Source: JAVBPP01 sp031549535
GTDB taxonomy: Bacteria > Bacillota > Clostridia > Oscillospirales > Acutalibacteraceae
Length of the DNA: 14,537 bases
Assembly (NCBI GenBank): GCA_031549535.1
Contig: JAVBPP010000085.1
Coordinates: 1 to 14,537 of the forward strand
Reading direction: 5' to 3'
Position numbers and translations under genes: made by a program. Positions 14,293 through 14,537 of this stretch are shown piece by piece (within the stretch, counting starts at the first letter, position 1; every line of letters begins with the position of its first letter). The notes under the pieces are model-generated. The model saw only the letters and a program-made list of their open reading frames with translations. It was not told the DNA's origin and did not search any database.

Positions 14293-14447
14293 TCCGCCAA
14301 TGAAAGCTTGCCAGAAGATTGGTGAGGGTTTTTGTCGTCAGTCACGGCGGACGACGCGGCTTTACTGTCGAACAGAAAGGAGGACACCGCCGGCTCACGA
14401 CGAAAATACCACCAAGATTTGGCAAGGTTTCGTTGGTGGACTAATAA
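14286..14447. repeat. 162-base imperfect inverted repeat forming one long hairpin
   Basis: The ends TTATTAGTCC (14286-14295) and GGACTAATAA (14438-14447) are perfectly complementary. Pairing continues inward: CCAA/TTGG, GAAA/TTTC, CTTGCCA (14307-14313)/TGGCAAG (14420-14426), TTGGTG (14319-14324)/CACCAA (14410-14415), TTTTTGTCGT (14329-14338)/ACGACGAAAA (14397-14406) and GGCGG (14346-14350)/CCGCC (14387-14391). Several interruptions are G.U pairs (14296 with 14437, 14301 with 14432, 14333 with 14402). The 36-base apical region (14351-14386) holds a small CTGT/ACAG hairpin and AAAGGAGG. It starts within the amidase stop region. No T tract follows, so it is not an ordinary terminator. It may be a structured RNA or a MITE-like palindromic element; no known RNA family was recognised. 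Confidence 0.75.
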
Positions 14448-14537
14448 CTACTGTTAAGTGCCGGAGTAATATATAAATAGTACAGGGCATTACCCACGGT
14501 TTTGTTTGCGTATCAATGTCTTGCGGGCGGAAAGTGC
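14448..14537. other. End of window without an assignable gene
   Basis: These 90 bases hold no supportable complete gene. The minus strand is open for 15 codons from the window edge to a TAA at 14492-14490 (ending KTLIRKQNRG), which could be the C-terminal end of a convergent gene, but the stretch is too short to judge. An AT-rich stretch (AATATATAAATAG, 14468-14480) resembles a -10 region without a recognisable -35. Confidence 0.3.

Noticed and set aside
14371..14400. T-box-like AAAGGAGGACACCGCC
   Set aside because: The T-box core AGGGTGGNACCGCG is not matched and there is no downstream aminoacyl-tRNA synthetase or amino acid gene.
14286..14447. 6S RNA
   Set aside because: The element is a long rod of similar size, but it lacks the large central bubble that mimics an open promoter; only a 7/5-base internal loop is present.
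14490..14537. Partial minus-strand gene entering from the right edge
   Set aside because: Only 15 codons are visible and no family can be recognised.

Overview
The window looks like the chromosome of a moderately GC-rich, spore-forming, anaerobic Clostridia-type Firmicute, probably in or near the Ruminococcaceae/Oscillospiraceae. This is inferred from gene content: a ferredoxin-dependent 2-oxoacid oxidoreductase, a class A penicillin-binding protein, BofC-like and CwlD-like sporulation proteins, the two-subunit PyrK/PyrD dihydroorotate dehydrogenase, strong AGGAGG-type ribosome binding sites and tightly overlapping genes.

Layout. Positions 2-927 hold the 3' end of a 2-oxoacid:ferredoxin oxidoreductase operon (beta, then gamma subunit), closed by a stem-loop shared with a convergent BofC-like gene (974-1285, minus). 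A divergent intergenic region (1286-1445) carries a good extended -10 promoter. From it runs a long collinear block on the plus strand: PBP1A, pyrC, pyrF, carA, carB, pyrK, pyrD, ruvX and a zinc-dependent phospholipase C-like gene (1446-12708), with gaps of at most about 25 bases or short overlaps. Two half-length TauE/SafE-type membrane proteins lie on the minus strand (12699-13441). They are followed by a CwlD-like amidase on the plus strand (13534-14292), a 162-base imperfect inverted repeat that begins in the amidase stop region, and 90 bases with no assignable gene.

The most notable content is the carA-carB pair inside the pyrimidine operon. Both frames are open over their whole length and are translationally coupled, but all three active sites expected in carbamoyl phosphate synthetase look destroyed. 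CarA has Gly in place of the nucleophilic Cys, and the HPE of the triad is VPQ. Each ATP-grasp half of CarB lacks about 50-65 residues covering the same glycine-rich, ATP-clamping region, and has lost the metal-binding ExNxR motif. The neighbouring pyrC, pyrF, pyrK and pyrD keep their catalytic residues. The C-terminal allosteric (MGS-like) domain of CarB keeps most residues that bind UMP in the E. coli enzyme. The pair therefore looks like a retained pseudo-carbamoyl-phosphate-synthetase, possibly a nucleotide-responsive regulatory or scaffold complex, and not an enzyme feeding the pathway. Carbamoyl phosphate, aspartate transcarbamylase (pyrB) and orotate phosphoribosyltransferase (pyrE) would have to be encoded elsewhere.

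Homology statements come from motif recognition and from alignment by eye to remembered family sequences, mainly E. coli CarA and CarB. No database search was run.
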